From Lysinibacillus cavernae (lineage in GTDB: Bacteria; Bacillota; Bacilli; Bacillales_A; Planococcaceae): a DNA stretch of 64,000 bases. The translations under genes were made by a program, and so were the position numbers. This document shows, piece by piece, positions 33,605 to 41,618 of the stretch; positions within the stretch are counted from its first letter, which is position 1; every line of letters begins with the position of its first letter. The DNA lies in assembly GCF_009724685.1 (NCBI RefSeq), contig NZ_WMEF01000001.1, forward strand, positions 682,001-746,000, given 5' to 3'. A model generated the notes under the pieces. That model had not been told where the DNA came from. It searched no databases and saw nothing but the letters and a program-made list of their open reading frames with translations.

Positions 33605-33637
33605 ACCAACACCTCATCCTATCCAAATTTTTTATGC

Positions 33638-33901
33638 TTAAAGCAAGGGTTCAAGCTTTCCTTTTATTTCTGAAATACTCATCATATTGACGATGCTGAC
33701 AATAATTCCTTTGTTTATAGCTAATTCATTGACAATATCTGCAGCACCTAAATAAATATCTGCTTTCTCCGCTTTCGCTGATGCTAAATCTGTATGGGAA
33801 ACCTCTGCATCTTTACCCAATGCCTCCAATGCTTTTTTAACATTCAATTCTAAGATAAAGCTACTTCCTAAACCACTCCCGCACACGACTAAAATTTTCA
33901 T
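33638..33901 (-). CDS. PTS system IIB component (UlaB/SgaB-like)
   Basis: An 87-aa cytoplasmic phosphocarrier. The phosphorylated Cys is C7 in MKILVVCGSGLGSSF, inside the P-loop of lactose/ascorbate-type IIB proteins. The ATG at 33901 has GGAG at 8-nt spacing and overlaps the IIA stop by 4 nt (ATGA), so a longer form beginning at 33943 is rejected. It passes phosphate from IIA to the sugar bound by IIC. Confidence 0.9.
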   Translation of the reverse strand: MKILVVCGSGLGSSFILELNVKKALEALGKDAEVSHTDLASAKAEKADIYLGAADIVNELAINKGIIVSIVNMMSISEIKGKLEPLL

Positions 33902-34356
33902 CCTGTTGACTCCTTTGTCGTATATTGTTTGATTTTCTCCCATATGGTGTCTTCATGCTGACATGCAATAAGACAGTCGATCTGTTCGGTATCTTGTAAT
34001 ACTAATGTTAGATCAGCTAAAGCTTGTAGATGTGAAGCGTTATCAATGGCAGCTAGCACAATAATTAAGTTAACAGGCTGACTAGGACTGAAATAAACAG
34101 GCTTTTGTAAACGTAGCAAACTCATTCCTAGTTCATGGACACCATCAGTTGGACGTGCATGTGGAATGGCCACTTTTGGTGTAATGATAATGTAGGGGCC
34201 ATATTGCTCAATGGATTGAATCATGGCCTCAACATAGCGTTGTTCAATTTTGTTTTGCTGAACTAATGGGCTTGCAGCCAAATAAATCGATTCTTGCCAT
34301 GAATGGACAAAGTTTGCAAGCTGTATACAATCCTTTGTTAGAAGCCTGGTTAGCAA
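33898..34356 (-). CDS. PTS system IIA component (fructose/mannitol-type, UlaC-like)
   Basis: A 152-aa cytoplasmic phosphocarrier with LLTRLLTKDCIQL at the start, the helix VHSWQESIYLAASPL, and the phosphorylated His in ITPKVAIPHARPTDGV. The start is taken as TTG at 34356 because AAAGGAGG lies 7 nt upstream; an ATG at 34395 in the same frame lacks such a site. It is the first gene of the IIA-IIB-IIC operon, overlapping IIB by 4 nt. No regulator gene of the PRD type is next to it. Confidence 0.85.
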   Translation of the reverse strand: MLTRLLTKDCIQLANFVHSWQESIYLAASPLVQQNKIEQRYVEAMIQSIEQYGPYIIITPKVAIPHARPTDGVHELGMSLLRLQKPVYFSPSQPVNLIIVLAAIDNASHLQALADLTLVLQDTEQIDCLIACQHEDTIWEKIKQYTTKESTG

Positions 34357-34767
34357 GGACAATCCTCCTTTCTTAAAAATATCCTCCCATTCCATGTTAT
34401 TACGACTACCTGTGGAATTATGTCATAACAGGAGACATTTTTAGTTGCTTCGCTACTTCGAAAACCGACATTTTGACAAATTCATTAATTATAAGAACAG
34501 CTATTTTCCGCAGGCTATTTCAGTATAGATTAACGTGGTAAAACAATATTTTTTCTGGATAAATAAGTAGGGTTGTTATAAAATTGTAATATTTTGATAA
34601 TTGAAGAGTTTTTAAAGACACATTGGATAGAGGGGGGCAAATTTTTCTTTATGAACAGAGAGGATAAAAAAGTAGGTCCATGCTTGTTCTAACTTTGATA
34701 ATTTCGATTACACTTACTATAGGACGAACTTTGGTTGATATGAGGGGGAAATGACATAGCGAAAAAA
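34357..34767. promoter_or_regulatory. divergent region between the PTS operon and the M48 protease gene
   Basis: About 410 bp with no gene. A plus-strand promoter candidate for the protease has TTGATA (34695-34700), a 17-nt spacer and TATAGG (34718-34723). On the minus strand a TATAAT-like box lies near 34487-34492 without a good -35. I see no clear CcpA cre site. Confidence 0.45.
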
Positions 34768-36054
34768 ATGGGCATTGTTATGCTACTATTATTCGGTGTT
34801 TACGTGCTTTGTATGTACTGGTATATATTCCATAGTGGAGGAGGTAAAATACCTAGTGCTTTACAAGGAACTGTTGCAGATCCAGTGATGTTTATGTCTG
34901 GTAAAGAACTTTTTTTAAGTGGTGAATATTCAAAAATACGGAACTTTTTATTTTTTGTAGCGACACCTTTGGAATGGCTTGTTTACTTCATGATTTTACT
35001 GTTGGGTGTCTCGCGTTATTTTGAGAAAGTGACGACATCCCAAACGAAGTGGAGGCTATTACAAAATGCAGGCTACTTATTCCTATTGTCTGTATTACTA
35101 TATATTGTTTTATTCCCACTTGATTATTATCGTTATTATCTCAGTAAAAGCTATGGAATCAGTACGCAAGCATTTGGGTCTTGGATGAAGGATGGTGTTA
35201 TTGATTTTTGGGTGAGCTTTGGCATGAGCTTCATTATTGTGACGGTCATTTATTGGCTCATTAAAAAGAGCGAGAAAAGATGGTGGTTCTATGCATGGCT
35301 ATTAACCATCCCCTTTACAATCTTTGTGATGTTCATCCAGCCAGTTGTTATCGATCCTTTGTACAATGATTTTTATCCGTTGAAAAATAAAGAGCTAGAA
35401 ACCAAGATACTATCACTTGCTACGCAGGTAAATATTCCAGCAGAGCATGTGTATGAGGTGAATATGGCTGAAAAGACCAATGCCTTAAATGCTTATGTTA
35501 CAGGTATTGGTAGCAATTCAAGAATTGTCCTTTGGGATACTACATTAAATAGACTGACGGACAATGAAATTTTGTTTATTATGGCGCATGAAATGGGCCA
35601 TTATGTTGAAAAGCATATTTATTTTGGCATCGCAGGCTATTTATTACTAACATTGGTAGGCCTGTGGCTAACGGCAAAAATGATGCGACGGCTTGTTGCA
35701 CGATATGGACAGGTATTTAAAATTAATAAACTCAGTAGTATCAGCTCATATCCATTATTTTTACTTATTACCTCCATTTTATTATTTGCTTCCAATCCAG
35801 TGTCGAATTTCGTTTCAAGATATCAGGAAACAAGAGCGGATCAATATGCGATTAAACTTATGAATGATCGAGAAGCGGCTGTAACTGCATTTCAAAAGCT
35901 AACGATTTCAGGTTTAAGCGAGGTCAACCCACCGCTTTTGGTGAAATGGTTCCGATATACGCATCCACCGATGTTGGAACGCATCTATAAGGTCGCTGAT
36001 ACTGATGAATACAAACAAAATGGTCCTTTAAAGGAAGAACAGAAGAAAAAGTAA
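34768..36054 (+). CDS. M48-family zinc metalloprotease (Ste24/YhfN-like)
   Basis: A 428-aa membrane protease. The catalytic HEXXH is visible as MAHEMGHYVEKH near residue 275, with the third zinc ligand Glu in YQETRADQYAIKLM near residue 355. About seven hydrophobic segments surround it, and the ENxxNAYV-type substrate site is KTNALNAYVTGIG. The length and layout match CAAX-protease-like YhfN of Bacillus. The ribosome site GAGGGGG lies 20 nt from this ATG but only 7 nt from an in-frame ATA at 34756, so the true start may be non-standard or the ATG is used with weak initiation. Confidence 0.88.
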   Translation: MGIVMLLLFGVYVLCMYWYIFHSGGGKIPSALQGTVADPVMFMSGKELFLSGEYSKIRNFLFFVATPLEWLVYFMILLLGVSRYFEKVTTSQTKWRLLQNAGYLFLLSVLLYIVLFPLDYYRYYLSKSYGISTQAFGSWMKDGVIDFWVSFGMSFIIVTVIYWLIKKSEKRWWFYAWLLTIPFTIFVMFIQPVVIDPLYNDFYPLKNKELETKILSLATQVNIPAEHVYEVNMAEKTNALNAYVTGIGSNSRIVLWDTTLNRLTDNEILFIMAHEMGHYVEKHIYFGIAGYLLLTLVGLWLTAKMMRRLVARYGQVFKINKLSSISSYPLFLLITSILLFASNPVSNFVSRYQETRADQYAIKLMNDREAAVTAFQKLTISGLSEVNPPLLVKWFRYTHPPMLERIYKVADTDEYKQNGPLKEEQKKK

Positions 36055-36141
36055 GGAAATAGGTTTTTCATCTAGTGAAGTTGGGTAGTCTATGAAAAAG
36101 ATGTATCAAAATTTGGTCGTTAATTGATAGGGGACATCATT

Positions 36142-36957
36142 ATGCGTAATGTGATTATAATTACTCTTTCTTCGATTCTAGTGGCCTTTGCCTATAATTA
36201 TTTGTTAATCCCCCATGAAATATTGAGTGGGGGATTGAGCGGTATTGCGATCATGCTTGGGATTATTACCCCGTTGAATACAGGGGTGTTAAATTTACTA
36301 CTTAACTTGCCTTTGCTGATTTTAGGTGTGATGAAGCTAGGCAAGCGATTTATCAGCTATACGATTCTTTCAGTCGCTGTTTTATCAGTGAGTTTATATA
36401 TTATTCCGATTCACAAAGCGACACAAGAGCCAATCCTTGCGTCATTATTTGGTGGTGTCATTGTAGGCTTTGCGATGGGGATGATTTTCCGTGCAGCAGG
36501 TTCTTCAGGGGGCTTTGATATTATCGCCATGCTATTAAGCCGTAAACGTGATTTTCCACTTGGAACCTTAATTGCTGTCATGAATGGTGTGGTAGTGGCA
36601 GCTTCCGGCTTTGTCTTTAGCTGGGATGCGGCATTATTAACGCTTGTTTCCATTTATGCTACAGGAAAAGTAGTAGATACGATTCATACCAGTCATATTA
36701 AACTAACACTGATGATTATTACGAGTAAAGGCGACGAGGTCAAACAGCAACTATTAGAAAAGCTTCATCGTGGGGTAACGATTATCGATGCGAAAGGAGC
36801 ATATTCTGGCGAAGGTCGTAAAGTGTTAATCACCGTTATTACGCGCTATCAACTCGCAGATGTAAAAAGCACGATCAAGGAAACCGATCCAAAGTCGTTT
36901 GTGAATATCTTACAGACTACAGAGGTTATGGGGATGTTTGATCGAAGTACGAGCTAA
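36142..36957 (+). CDS. YitT-family membrane protein (DUF161/DUF2179)
   Basis: A 271-aa protein with five to six helices (IIITLSSILVAFAYNYLLIP, GLSGIAIMLGIITPLN, GFAMGMIFRAAGSSGGFDII) and a C-terminal soluble DUF2179 domain (KQQLLEKLHRGVTIIDAKGAY, VMGMF). GGGG at 8-nt spacing supports ATG 36142 over an upstream TTG. Function unknown. Related Bacillus paralogues are YitT, YpjC, YqfU and YvjA. The glycine-rich GSSGGFDI segment is the family signature. Confidence 0.9.
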   Translation: MRNVIIITLSSILVAFAYNYLLIPHEILSGGLSGIAIMLGIITPLNTGVLNLLLNLPLLILGVMKLGKRFISYTILSVAVLSVSLYIIPIHKATQEPILASLFGGVIVGFAMGMIFRAAGSSGGFDIIAMLLSRKRDFPLGTLIAVMNGVVVAASGFVFSWDAALLTLVSIYATGKVVDTIHTSHIKLTLMIITSKGDEVKQQLLEKLHRGVTIIDAKGAYSGEGRKVLITVITRYQLADVKSTIKETDPKSFVNILQTTEVMGMFDRSTS

Positions 36958-36975
36958 ATAATAAGGCTAGTCCCT

Positions 36976-37022
36976 ACACACGTTTTAGGTTATACTAACT
37001 ATAATCGAACGTGTGTTTTTAT
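36976..37022 (+). terminator. terminator of the YitT-family gene
   Basis: ACACACGTT (36976-36984) pairs with AACGTGTGT (37008-37016), followed by TTTTTATTTT. The 23-nt loop also contains TATACT- and TATAAT-like strings that could serve the next gene. Confidence 0.7.
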
Positions 37023-37049
37023 TTTGGGGTCGAAAGGGGATTAGAAAAG

Positions 37050-37424
37050 ATGGAAAAAGAAATGATTCATACTTATTGTTTACAACTTCAAGGAACAACT
37101 TATGACTATAAGGAAGAATGGCAAGCAGATCGCTATCATATTGGCGGGAAATTGTATGCCATGATTGGGGGAAATGCCACTGGCAAGCCAGTGCTTACGT
37201 TAAAATGCGAGCCTGCGCGAGCAGAGGAATTACGAGAATCCTATGATAGCATAATACCTGGTTATTATATGAATAAAACACATTGGAACTCCATTTATAT
37301 GGATGCTGAGGATGTTCCAATGGATTTGATAGAAAATCTTATTCAACATTCCTATGAGCTTGTTGTCAGTAAATTAACGAAAAAAGCCCAGCAGGAAATT
37401 CAATTACTAAAAGTGAATAAATGA
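37050..37424 (+). CDS. MmcQ/YjbR-family protein
   Basis: A 124-aa cytoplasmic protein with a CyaY/YjbR-type fold pattern: LQGTTYDYKEEWQADRYHIGGKLYAMIGG (in parts), LTLKCEPARAEELRESYDSI, then GYYMNKTHWNSIYM and IQHSYELVVSKL. Structural work on the family suggests DNA binding, but no function is proven. ATG 37050 follows AAGGGGA; a longer upstream reading from 37011 lacks a ribosome site. It lies between hairpins on both sides. Confidence 0.87.
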   Translation: MEKEMIHTYCLQLQGTTYDYKEEWQADRYHIGGKLYAMIGGNATGKPVLTLKCEPARAEELRESYDSIIPGYYMNKTHWNSIYMDAEDVPMDLIENLIQHSYELVVSKLTKKAQQEIQLLKVNK

Positions 37425-37443
37425 TGTTTCTAGGGAAATTAAC

Positions 37444-37479
37444 AGCGCATTTACCTTCATCAATCTAGGTAAATGCGCT
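37444..37479. repeat. 12-bp perfect inverted repeat between convergent genes
   Basis: AGCGCATTTACC (37444-37455) and GGTAAATGCGCT (37468-37479) flank a 12-nt loop. No T-run follows on either strand, so if it ends transcription it would be in an unusual manner. Confidence 0.6.
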
Positions 37480-37490
37480 AGGATAGAAGC

Positions 37491-37835
37491 TTAAGAATTA
37501 TAGCCACGCTCACCATAAGGCTTTAGCGTGTCGAGCCATTTTTGTTCTAGCTTTTCGAGCTCTTTTTTTGCATCGAAATAGCCCTCTTCCTTTTTCTTTA
37601 AATAGTCAACGATTTCCACCTCAAAAGCGTCTTGACCAAATGAATTGTAATCCGCTTGAAGCTCCTTATTCGTATGTGTATTGGTTTTGAGCATAAATTG
37701 AAAGCCATTTAAACGCTTCAAATTATTAAAGCTACCCACAAATACTTTCCCTGTTTGGGTATTGGTCATTGTAAAAACGCCCGCTTCAATTTTCATATCC
37801 TTATACATTTCTTTTAACTCTTTTTTATGATCCAT
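37491..37835 (-). CDS. GIY-YIG-like protein with altered catalytic motif
   Basis: A 114-aa protein with the fold pattern of GIY-YIG nucleases, but the two key tyrosines are replaced by phenylalanine: GVF in place of GIY (residues 18-20) and FVG in place of YIG (31-33). The Arg in NNLKRL and a Glu near the C-terminus remain. It follows the DUF2087 regulator by 17 bp and shares its operon. Nuclease activity is doubtful without the tyrosines. A role together with the regulator is possible, for example as a small accessory factor. Confidence 0.85.
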   Translation of the reverse strand: MDHKKELKEMYKDMKIEAGVFTMTNTQTGKVFVGSFNNLKRLNGFQFMLKTNTHTNKELQADYNSFGQDAFEVEIVDYLKKKEEGYFDAKKELEKLEQKWLDTLKPYGERGYNS

Positions 37836-37852
37836 TTCAATAACCTGCCTTC

Positions 37853-38608
37853 TTATTTTTTAACCCAATAAGCACTACCGTCTGCTTTGCGGTCTAGAAA
37901 ACCGTATTCAATTAAGTAGCGACGTATATGGACGTAGTCTTCATACATCGGTTTGATGACTTCGTTTAATTCTTTTTCTGTATATTGTTTTTCATCGTCA
38001 AAGAATTTTGTAATGGCACGAAGTACAACAATTTTCTGTTTTTCACGCTTAGGGAAGCGCACTAGCTCCTTGCCAACACCGTGTGGAAATAATTTTTCTA
38101 ATAATTGCTGTTCTTCTGAGAGGGTGACGTTATAGCGATCGTCAACCATTGTAGCTGTTTTATGAATAGACACAAATGTATCCTCCTTCCGATCTTGTTC
38201 CTTCAATAACTCCATCATGACCAACAACATTTTCGCTTGGCGTTCCTTTTCCTTTAAAGCAAAACGGTGGTGGCGAATGGTCGTGGCACTGCCGATTTCT
38301 AGTTCTTCCTTTATTTCCTGGTCCGATTTTCCTTCAAAAAATAAGCGTAAAATATGGCTTTGATGTTCTGTTAAGCCTGTCATTTTTTTATTAAGACCAT
38401 TTAAGAAATGAAAAACAGATTGATGCGCCATCGTAATATGCTGTTGCATCATTTTCTCGGCTTCGTACAATAAGCCTTCATAGGGATAAATTATCCCTTT
38501 TTCTACTTTTTCACCGCACAATAGACAGGTGAAATGTGTGCCTTCGTCGAGGTAACCCTTTTTAAGGTCATCGATAGGAGCTTGCCAAAATAGTTCATTC
38601 ACATCCAT
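37853..38608 (-). CDS. DUF2087 domain transcriptional regulator with LuxR-type HTH
   Basis: A 251-aa protein. Residues 24-62 carry C28-x2-C31 and H57-x4-H62, a zinc-finger-like cluster. Residues 80-120 form a LuxR/sigma-70-like helix-turn-helix (LTEHQSHILRLFFEGKSDQEIKEELEIGSATTIRHH, read in parts), and residues 170-250 are a DUF2087 domain ending in IRRYLIEYGFLDRKADGSAYW. Such proteins are probably DNA-binding regulators in Bacillaceae. The next gene downstream is the GIY-YIG-like protein. Confidence 0.85.
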   Translation of the reverse strand: MDVNELFWQAPIDDLKKGYLDEGTHFTCLLCGEKVEKGIIYPYEGLLYEAEKMMQQHITMAHQSVFHFLNGLNKKMTGLTEHQSHILRLFFEGKSDQEIKEELEIGSATTIRHHRFALKEKERQAKMLLVMMELLKEQDRKEDTFVSIHKTATMVDDRYNVTLSEEQQLLEKLFPHGVGKELVRFPKREKQKIVVLRAITKFFDDEKQYTEKELNEVIKPMYEDYVHIRRYLIEYGFLDRKADGSAYWVKK

Positions 38609-38691
38609 TGAGAATCCTCCAATAATATAAACATTTTTATTTTTTGTTTATTAATTTATATTTAAAATAACAAATTGTTTGTTTAAATGCA

Positions 38692-38723
38692 ATGAAAAAC
38701 ACATCGTTTTCTAAACGATGTGT
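38692..38723 (-). terminator. terminator of the LytTR-ABC operon
   Basis: ACACATCGTTT (38699-38709) pairs with AAACGATGTGT (38713-38723), loop 3 nt, followed by TTTTTCA on the minus strand past the ABC permease stop at 38742. Confidence 0.9.
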
Positions 38724-38741
38724 AAATCTGTTGGTTAAAAT

Positions 38742-39617
38742 TTATTTGTATTTTCTTTTAAATAAAATTATAGATGCTAGCGCAAGTATGACGATTGTAC
38801 ACACGATAATGATTAGGCTAGTTGAAGTACTGAGTATTTTTCCATGGAGGTCATAGACAATGCCATAATTGATTTTATAGTCTTCCACATAGGAAGCAGG
38901 CACACCATTAAAAACATCCCCGATAGAGCTGTCCATAAATGCATTTCGTAACAATAATGTTGTATGACTGATAGGGAAATACATAATTAAATTTTGAGCA
39001 AAGCCTGGTAGTGCACCAAGAGGTACATAGACACCGCATAAAAAGCCGAGTACTGTCCCAACGATTGTGCCGAGGGTTGAAAAAGCATTTTGTGTCGACA
39101 CAAATAATGAAAGAAATAAATTAAAGACACTCGCGAGCAGAACAGACAACAATAAAATGCCGAGTACTTGAACGAAATCCCCAATGCTTAGTAGCTTACC
39201 ACCTGTTGCTACAATAAAGATTTCACAGCCGATGAGTGCGATAAAGGAAAAAATACAGCCAATGATAAACGCATTGAGTACATAGCTCAACTGAATGGTT
39301 GCACGGGAAAGGGGAGCTGTTAAAAAATCTGCTTGTGCTTTTGACTCCTGATCCTTAACGGCAATGCCATATGCACCAAGTGTAGTAGAAACGGCAATCA
39401 TCGATAGTAACCCTGCTACAAGCCATTCATTAACCATTGTGATTAATTCTGGTGTAGCTTTTGTAATTCGTTCTATGGCATCTATTTGCATTTTCTGAAG
39501 AAAGACAGCGTATAACACAATGACAATAATGACTGATAGTAGGGAGAAGAACACTTGTGTTTTATCCCTTCTAAATACCTTGTTATTTCGTTGGACTAAA
39601 CTAATTAAGGCTACCAT
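38742..39617 (-). CDS. ABC-2 type transporter permease
   Basis: A 291-aa membrane protein with six helices and the ABC-2 exporter pattern (VALISLVQRNNKVFRRDKTQVFFSLL near the N-terminus; GTIVGTVLGFLCGVYVPLGALPGFAQNLIMYFPISHT, in parts, near residue 205). The ATG at 39617 has GAGG at 7-nt spacing; it lies inside the end of the ATPase gene (17-bp overlap). It ends the LytTR-DUF3021-ATPase-permease operon. The exported compound is unknown; similar systems confer resistance to, or export, membrane-active compounds. Confidence 0.88.
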   Translation of the reverse strand: MVALISLVQRNNKVFRRDKTQVFFSLLSVIIVIVLYAVFLQKMQIDAIERITKATPELITMVNEWLVAGLLSMIAVSTTLGAYGIAVKDQESKAQADFLTAPLSRATIQLSYVLNAFIIGCIFSFIALIGCEIFIVATGGKLLSIGDFVQVLGILLLSVLLASVFNLFLSLFVSTQNAFSTLGTIVGTVLGFLCGVYVPLGALPGFAQNLIMYFPISHTTLLLRNAFMDSSIGDVFNGVPASYVEDYKINYGIVYDLHGKILSTSTSLIIIVCTIVILALASIILFKRKYK

Positions 39618-40536
39618 TACGCGACCTCTCCTCTGCCATAATATGAAGAAAGACATCATCCATTGATCCTTTTATGACTTCAAAGGATGCAATGAGTGGT
39701 TCAGCTTTTTTTAAAAAGGTGAGTGCTTGCAGGGTAGACGTTAAACGGATTGTGTAAATTCCTTGTCTTTCTGCGTAAGAGATTGTATTTTCTTCAAGCC
39801 ACTTTATTCCTTCTATAGGATTGTGGAAAACGAGAGCCATTGAATCATAGGCATACTTTGTTTTCAGCGCATCGGGTGTACCCTGTGCAACAATTTTTCC
39901 TTGCTTTAAGACAATGACTTGGTGAGCGACTGCTGCTTCCTCCATATAATGTGTTGTTAAAAAAACGGTCATATTGGTTTCATGTTGAAGCTGCTTGATA
40001 GTTTGCCAAACAAATTGTCGCGTTTGTGGATCTAAACCTGTTGTAGGTTCATCTAGAAATAAAATATTAGGACGATGAATGAGTGCACGAGCGATATCTG
40101 CTCGTCTTTTTTGTCCACCTGATAAAATTCCATATTTTTGATTTTCGATATCATCTAAATGTAAATACGTGGAGACAAATTGATAGTTTTCAGCAAGTTG
40201 TGTTTTCGATAAACCATATGTTTTACCTCGGTGGAGGATATTTTCGCGTACGGTTAATCGTTCATCTAATAGACTTTGCTGGAAAACGACACCAATAGAT
40301 TTGCGGATATCCGCGTTATCATTGCTTGCGTCAAGAGTGAAACCATTAATGGTTACTTTCCCGCTCGATTTTCTTACTAAAGTACAAAGAATTTCAATCG
40401 TTGTAGTTTTACCAGCGCCGTTTTCCCCTAAAAAAGCAAACAGAGTGCCTTGTTCAACTGTAAATGAAATATCTTTGACAGCAGGATGTTCACCATATTG
40501 TTTACTTAAATTCTCAACTTTTATTGCAAAGGTCAT
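39601..40536 (-). CDS. ABC transporter ATP-binding protein (exporter type)
   Basis: A 311-aa ATPase with Walker A GENGAGKTTT (residues 36-45), signature LSGGQKRR near 139, Walker B ILFLDEPTTGLDP near 160 and the H-loop in TTHYMEEA. The C-terminal 80 residues (VFHNPIEGIKWLEENTISYAERQGIY, in parts) form the extra domain of DrrA/NatA-type drug or sodium exporters. GGATTAACATAG precedes the ATG. The permease gene begins within it. It follows the DUF3021 gene by 5 bp and is therefore in one transcript with the LytTR regulator. Confidence 0.92.
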   Translation of the reverse strand: MTFAIKVENLSKQYGEHPAVKDISFTVEQGTLFAFLGENGAGKTTTIEILCTLVRKSSGKVTINGFTLDASNDNADIRKSIGVVFQQSLLDERLTVRENILHRGKTYGLSKTQLAENYQFVSTYLHLDDIENQKYGILSGGQKRRADIARALIHRPNILFLDEPTTGLDPQTRQFVWQTIKQLQHETNMTVFLTTHYMEEAAVAHQVIVLKQGKIVAQGTPDALKTKYAYDSMALVFHNPIEGIKWLEENTISYAERQGIYTIRLTSTLQALTFLKKAEPLIASFEVIKGSMDDVFLHIMAEERSRNGSLN

Positions 40537-40541
40537 CTATG

Positions 40542-40946
40542 TTAATCCTTTCTTTTTTTTATTTCTTGATTCATTTTTTCAATATCCTGTAACTGAAGAA
40601 TGTAAAGAATACACCAAACAATAAAATAAATAATAGCTTCGGATAGTAGCACATATGGCACTCCTGAATGTTCAAACCAATTCCCAAAATAGCCTGCTGT
40701 TAATACACATGCTGTAACAGCCATTAAATGTAAAAGTAACTGCACCGTAAAAGGCAATGGCTCGATATCAAAAATGACGGATAGGAGTCCGATCGCAATA
40801 CCAAGAATGGCTGCGATAATAATTTGCTCCAGTAATTCTGATCCTGACACTAACGCATTATTTGATAGGACGCTAAGTGTCACTAAGATATAAGAAGAGC
40901 TAAGGGAAATGAGTAGACCGATAATCATCATGCGTAAATATTTCAT
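40542..40946 (-). CDS. DUF3021 family membrane protein (LytTR-partner)
   Basis: A 134-aa protein with four helices (IIGLLISLSSSYILV, LLEQIIIAAILGIAIGLLSVIF, LLLHLMAVTACVLTAGYF, ALIYFIVWCILYI-type), typical of DUF3021. Such proteins stand next to LytTR regulators and in several Firmicutes act as membrane partners that restrain the regulator. The ATG at 40946 has GGGAGGG at 9-nt spacing and the LytTR gene stop lies 1 nt upstream, so translation is coupled. It belongs to the four-gene operon. Confidence 0.88.
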   Translation of the reverse strand: MKYLRMMIIGLLISLSSSYILVTLSVLSNNALVSGSELLEQIIIAAILGIAIGLLSVIFDIEPLPFTVQLLLHLMAVTACVLTAGYFGNWFEHSGVPYVLLSEAIIYFIVWCILYILQLQDIEKMNQEIKKRKD

Positions 40947-40947
40947 G

Positions 40948-41397
40948 CTATGAATCCCTCCCAATGCCTAAGTGTCGCTTTAGTTCTTTTAAATATTTTC
41001 GACTGACATGAATGGCTACATCATTTTCGAGTAGTATTTGTGTTGTACCGATTTTGCCCATATGTATTGAGGCGATTTTATGGATATTGACAAGGGTAGA
41101 TTTACTTACTCTTACAAAGTCTTTGGCTAGCTGTGCCTCTAACTCATATAATTTTTTTTTGGACTCAAACTCTTGCTCATCCGTTTGCAAAAAAACTTTA
41201 GCATCCTCTGCATAGATGGAATATATATCAGAAATTTTTAGCAAATGAATTTCTTGTTGAAAATACCCATCTAGCATGGATGTTTGGGATGCTTGGAGTT
41301 GCTTCATCAGTCTTTCTATTTGCTCATTGAATTCTTTGGCATGTATATGAATCTCTGTTTCTTCAAGTTCATGATTAATGGTTAAATGAATTTTCAT
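40948..41397 (-). CDS. LytTR-family DNA-binding regulator
   Basis: A 149-aa regulator. Residues 50-145 are a LytTR DNA-binding domain: LLKISDIYSIYAEDAKVFLQT, FVRVSKSTLVNIHKIASI, VSRKYLKELKRHLG. The N-terminal 45 residues are a short helical lead with no receiver domain, so it is not a response regulator. Together with DUF3021 it matches the LytTR regulatory systems of Gram-positive bacteria. The ribosome site is part of the palindrome AGGAGGCCTCCT (41400-41411), which could hide the site in a hairpin. The upstream frame may encode a small leader ORF. Confidence 0.9.
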   Translation of the reverse strand: MKIHLTINHELEETEIHIHAKEFNEQIERLMKQLQASQTSMLDGYFQQEIHLLKISDIYSIYAEDAKVFLQTDEQEFESKKKLYELEAQLAKDFVRVSKSTLVNIHKIASIHMGKIGTTQILLENDVAIHVSRKYLKELKRHLGIGRDS

Positions 41398-41534
41398 AGG
41401 AGGCCTCCTTTACTCTCCATGGTTGGAGAAAACGCTGAATCAGGTAATAATAATGTAGCATAGAAAATTTTAGCAAAGGGAAATTGTTGAATAAGAGGTT
41501 CAAATTCATCGATAACAGGTTCTTTTTTAGCCAT
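41394..41534 (-). CDS. candidate 46-aa leader ORF overlapping the LytTR gene start
   Basis: On the minus strand an ATG at 41534 begins MAKKEPVIDEFEPLIQQFPF and ends at TGA 41394-41396, four bases into the LytTR gene. The codon use looks coding-like, but no good ribosome site precedes this ATG, and the frame is open only to a TGA 27 nt upstream. It could be a small leader whose translation opens the LytTR ribosome-site hairpin, or debris of a former gene. Confidence 0.3.
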   Translation of the reverse strand: MAKKEPVIDEFEPLIQQFPFAKIFYATLLLPDSAFSPTMESKGGLL

Positions 41535-41618
41535 AGCGAACCAAACAAAGTCGCTTCAATAGAAAAGAAGTTTAAGAAACGTCATAATATAGTTATCTAG
41601 TTGTAAGGGGTTGCTAGT

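Noticed and set aside
34397..34520. CcpA cre site for the PTS operon
   Set aside because: The closest string around 34460 deviates from the consensus at too many positions.
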